Assembly (NCBI GenBank): GCA_905221605.1
Contig: CAJNDS010002124.1
Span: forward strand, 906,921-970,920
Source: Symbiodinium natans
Lineage: Eukaryota > Sar > Dinophyceae > Suessiales > Symbiodiniaceae
Direction: 5' to 3'
DNA: 64,000 bases
Shown here: in pieces, positions 61,121 to 64,000 of the stretch
How the letters are laid out: the number at the start of each line of letters is the position of its first letter
Numbering within the stretch: the first letter of the stretch is position 1
Notes under the pieces: generated by a model
Told to the model about the DNA's origin: nothing
The model's database searches: none
The model's input: the letters and a program-made list of their open reading frames with translations, nothing else
Translations under genes and position numbers: made by a program

Positions 61121-61560
61121 TTTAGGGTTGTGGGTTCAGGGTTTAGGGTTTAGGATTTTGGGTTTGGGGTTTAGGTTTTGGGGTATAGGGTTCAGGGTTT
61201 AGGGTTTGGGGTTTGGGAGGACGCAGGGCCGTGGGGTTTGAGGCCTAGCATCTGGCTTTTTGTGGGTAGCATCACCCCCCATATAGAATCCCATAGCTGA
61301 ACTCTCCGCCCTAAACTCTCAGCTATGGGCAGGCAGACCTGACGTGCACCGGTTGAAGGGAATCTTTGGGTTTGGAGTTTAGGGCATCGGTTCAGGGTTA
61401 GAGGGTAGGAACTCTGCGTGCACTGAAGGAGTACCAGTTCCTGCTTTGCTTGCGGCTACTCTAACCATCTGTTGTTGAAAGATGCCTGCCATCAGATCCT
61501 GGCTTGATGTCTCCTATCGCATTTAAGGACATCGTAGGAGATATGTGTGTAAGCTGACTT

Positions 61561-61674
61561 GGTAATTAGCCCAGAGGTACCCTTTACACTTGTTTGGGGG
61601 TTCTGGTTTCCCTTATGAAATTACCAACCCCGAAAAGGGTGCCCTTATTCTAAGATGGTTACTGGGCTACCGAG
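61561..61674. mobile_element. Family C element, best copy
   Basis: GGTAATTAGCCCAGAGGTACC on the left and ATGGTTACTGGGCTACCGAG on the right are inverted; ACCAACCCCGAAAAGGGTGC inside. Confidence 0.8.
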
Positions 61675-61911
61675 CTGAACTGTTCTCGCGTCTTTGAATG
61701 ACTGTTTTGGTATTCGCCTGTCATTATCAACGAGCTCTCCAGGTAGCACTTATCTCAGCCGGGGTCCGGGCTCTCACTGCTCTTCACCTTAAAAAACGCT
61801 CTGAACCCCTAATTAAACCCTAAAGCCCAGACCCTAAACCCTAAACCCTAGCCCGAAACCCTAAACCCTAAACTCTAAACCCCTCAGCCCCTAACTCTCT
61901 TCGGCGGAGCC

Positions 61912-61989
61912 ATGTCCGACAAGTCGGCGCGCACTGATGCGATCAGCACCTTCAATCCAGGCCTCTACGGGTTTCTAAAAGCTTTTTGA
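61912..61989 (+). CDS. Candidate initiating exon
   Basis: ATG in GAGCCATGTCC; reads MSDKSARTDAISTFNPGLYG, then FLKAF and TGA. A GG|GTTTCT edge at 61970 may be the donor. CCCTAAA on the left, with TTTAGTG/TTTAGGG after it. Confidence 0.4.
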   Translation: MSDKSARTDAISTFNPGLYGFLKAF

Positions 61990-62150
61990 CGCTAGGTTTA
62001 GTGTTTAGGGCTTAGGGTGCAGGGCTATGGTTTAGGGTTTAGTGTCAAAATAGCGTTTTTGGTTTATGGTTTAGGGCTTAGGGTGTAGGGCTATGCTTTA
62101 GGGTTTAGTGTTAAAAACTTTTTTTGGTTTAGGGTTTAGGGTTCAGCTAA
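61990..62150 (+). repeat. Near-identical 55-70 bp duplication
   Basis: GGCTTAGGGTGCAGGGCTATGG followed by TTTAGTGTCAAAA recurs as GGCTTAGGGTGTAGGGCTATGC followed by TTTAGTGTTAAAA, each before a T-rich GTTTTTGG or TTTTTTTGG. Confidence 0.75.
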
Positions 62151-62378
62151 GACCCAAAGAGGCCCTGTTTTGGGGGCTTGGTTCCCTTCGAAACCCCTCT
62201 AAGCTGTTACTAGTACTATTTTTCTCGGTACTACTATAGATGGTTTAGGGGCTGTGGTTGAGGATACGGGTTCGTAGCACAAGCAGTCGTACGACATATT
62301 GTGGCATACCCGAGGCGCCTTAGTGCGGGCCATCCGTTCACGAGCGCCTACTGTCACACGATGTGCCATTGCGCACAG

Positions 62379-62447
62379 GCCAGTTGTACAAGGGCGTGAC
62401 GAGCGTGACGGTAGATATCGATTCTTGGCTAATCTTTACGCCTGAAC
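62379..62447 (+). CDS. Candidate exon
   Basis: After CATTGCGCACAG the frame reads QLYKGVTSVTVDIDSWLIFT, then PEP; a donor-like GTAGAT at 62410 offers a short form. Beta-rich. Confidence 0.45.
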
Positions 62448-62521
62448 CCAAACCCTAAGCTCAAGATTTTGAATCCTTGCCTGACAAAGCTGCCTGAACG
62501 GGATGTAACTCTGCCATCTAG

Positions 62522-62587
62522 AAGCTCATCGGAGAGGATAGCTGGGGTGTTTACAGCTCCAAGCACGGAACCCCGATCCAACACTAA
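62522..62587 (+). CDS. Terminal exon
   Basis: After ACTCTGCCATCTAG the frame reads KLIGEDSWGVYSSKHGTPIQ, then H and TAA. Probably completes the gene of the preceding exon. Product unknown. Confidence 0.55.
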   Translation, partial: KLIGEDSWGVYSSKHGTPIQH

Positions 62588-63239
62588 GCCTCGTCAAGCC
62601 CGGTATATTATCTCGTTCAGAGTTTAGGGTTGTATGATAAGGCATAGCTTTGCATGTCGTAAAGCAGCCGGGTACCAACTGAGGGTTTTTTTTTGCTCAT
62701 CAGAAAGCGTCGCACCCAAACTTCAGAGCCAAGACTGAAATCTGAACCCTGAACCCTGACCCCAACCCTCAATCCTAAACCTAAACCCGAAACTCTCAAT
62801 CCTAAGCCCCCCCGAAACCCTACCTAAGCCCTGAAGCTAAGGGATGGAAGCCGACCGCCCTCTAAATGAACATCTGATCCGTCACCTTCTGTAAAAGCTT
62901 CTGAAGTATAGGTTCTTGGGCTTTTGTAGGGTATAAGGGGGCCCATTCTAAGCGACCGTGTAGCTACCCTAAGAAACCCCCCTGTTGCAGTGGCTTCAGT
63001 GGACGGGTCGCAGAAGGGCTTGCGTTTGGTATAGTGCACTGCCTACGATAGTGCATGAACAGTAGTGAGCAGATAGCGCAGTAGATAGTCTGAGAATAGA
63101 GTAAGTTGCAGTACAGTATGGAACAGCATAGTATAGCACAGTATGGTACAGTAGTCTACTCATTGCTTCAGAACCCCCCCCACAAAATATATCATAATCC
63201 TCCTCATAAGGGCAATATCGGGATTTTTTCTTTTTCTTG

Positions 63240-63253
63240 GGGGGGGGGGGGGG
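63240..63253. repeat. Poly-G tract beside a degenerate CAGTAT-rich segment
   Basis: The preceding 63100-63160 repeats CAGTATGG, AGCACAGTAT and ATAGCACAG. Low complexity, no gene. Confidence 0.7.
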
Positions 63254-63291
63254 TAGTATGGTATAGCCCAGTAAGCATAGCACAGTGTTGC

Positions 63292-63368
63292 ACGGCTGAG
63301 GATGGCATGCCCGTGGCTGTGAAGATTGACCCCTACTACGGCCCTCAGCCGATGAAGGCCATCTTCAG
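63292..63368 (+). CDS. Candidate exon
   Basis: Reads AEDGMPVAVKIDPYYGPQPM, then KAIF; strong coding look, with a strand-turn-strand pattern. G-rich then TTTAGGG on the right. Confidence 0.5.
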
Positions 63369-63744
63369 ATTGGGGGGCTGGGGGGGGTGGGGGGAGGGAG
63401 GGGGGTAGGGTTCAGGGTTTGGGGTTTAGGGTTTAGGGTTTCGGGATGTTTCGGGTTTAGGCTTTTGGTTTTAGGGGTTTGGTGTCGAAAAGGGGTGTAG
63501 AGTCCAGGGTATAGAGTTGTGTTGAGGGGAAATGCTAGGGCGTCTTAGCCTCAGACTAGACCGTTTGGGGTCATGGTCCTTGTTTTTGGGCAGAGTAGAT
63601 CTTTCGGATTACTGAGGTGCCCGGGTATAACTTCAACCTAGCTACTTGGTAGTAATGCCTGCTGCCAAAGTGATCACTTCTTCTCCCACATTTCAGGGTT
63701 TAGGGTTTTCAGGGTTGTTAGGATAAACCTTAAACTCGAAACCC

Positions 63745-63858
63745 GAAACCCGAAACCCTAAACCCTAAACCCTAAACCCTAAACCCTAAACCCTAAACCC
63801 TAAACCCTAAACCCTAAACCCTAAACCCTAAACCCTAAACCCTAAACCCTAAACCCTA
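63745..63858 (-). repeat. CCCTAAA array, about 16 units
   Basis: Perfect heptamers ending about 30 bp before the next acceptor. Confidence 0.95.
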
Positions 63859-63888
63859 CCTTAGGGCCTTATAGGGTGCCACCCTCAG

Positions 63889-63948
63889 CCTGACCCATCG
63901 GGTGCTCCAGGTTGGCGCGGATCCGCCTGGTGTCAACGCATCTCGGAG
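63889..63948 (+). CDS. Candidate internal exon
   Basis: GCCACCCTCAG, then exactly 20 codons (PDPSGAPGWRGSAWCQRISE), then GTCAAG at 63949. CCCTAAA left, TTTAGGGG right. Confidence 0.5.
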
Positions 63949-64000
63949 GTCAAGCCCGGTTTAGGGGTCGATAGGGCTTCGGGTATAGGGTTTGGGGATG

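Larger units (their letters stand above)
7140..64000. repeat. Dispersed interstitial telomere-type repeat
   Basis: TTTAGGG and its complement CCCTAAA, with variants (TTCAGGG, TTTCGGG, TTTAGGGG, TTGAGGG), occur throughout in arrays of 2 to about 25 units on both strands. They are interrupted by unique islands and short inverted-repeat elements. Orientation alternates along the sequence, so this is not a chromosome end. Most arrays abut exon-like islands. Confidence 0.95.

Noticed and set aside
7140-64000. A true chromosome end (telomere)
   Set aside because: Arrays are short, alternate in orientation, and are interrupted by unique exon-like islands across 57 kb. A telomere would be one long array in one orientation.
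7140-64000. CRISPR array
   Set aside because: The heptamer arrays have no spacers, and the 42 bp array at 56071 has contiguous units without unique spacers.

Overview
The window looks like nuclear DNA of a eukaryote, most likely a dinoflagellate. This is inferred from the plant/alga-type heptamer TTTAGGG scattered on both strands, GC-rich codon-like islands, introns using GT and apparently GC donors, and a LINE-like reverse transcriptase fragment. I see no rRNA, tRNA, CRISPR or prokaryotic gene. All readings are by eye. For short exons I picked the best of six frames, so single islands can be wrong even where the overall pattern is firm.

Region 1 (1-7120) is unlike the rest. It opens with three copies of a roughly 525-580 bp tandem repeat carrying internal palindromes (1-1400), then a GT microsatellite. 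A multi-exon plus-strand gene follows (about 1818-6588), encoding a large protein of unrecognised function with phase-consistent introns at 3701-3760 and 4436-4622. The whole region, coding and non-coding, is loaded on one strand only with GGGTCA (about 31 exact copies against about one in the reverse orientation).

Region 2 (7120-64000) is dominated by interstitial telomere-type repeat. Between the repeats lie short GC-rich islands, mostly 45-130 bp, that read as exons: clear acceptor CAGs, donors such as GTGAGT, GTAGGT or GCAAGT, and in-frame stops. Most islands have CCCTAAA arrays on the left and TTTAGGG arrays on the right, so the introns between them begin with TTTAGGG and end with CCCTAAA. 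The two ends of such an intron RNA would be complementary. This recurrent architecture is the most striking feature of the window.

Recognisable content in region 2: collagen-like Gly-X-Y exons (38588-40419), two sets of exons resembling a fucolectin or F5/8C-type domain (23118-23748 and 35420-35991), a Thr/Ser-rich exon (15786-15887), an acidic Glu/Tyr/Gly exon (45656-45785), a long intact ubiquitin-like protein exon (42096-42719), and a frameshifted LINE reverse transcriptase (28686-29170). Several dispersed short inverted-repeat element families lie in the introns, each in several diverged copies. One family's terminal sequence has expanded into a roughly 42 bp tandem array (56071-57000). 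A compound inverted repeat occupies 32681-34046. I could not assign exons to complete genes except in small groups.
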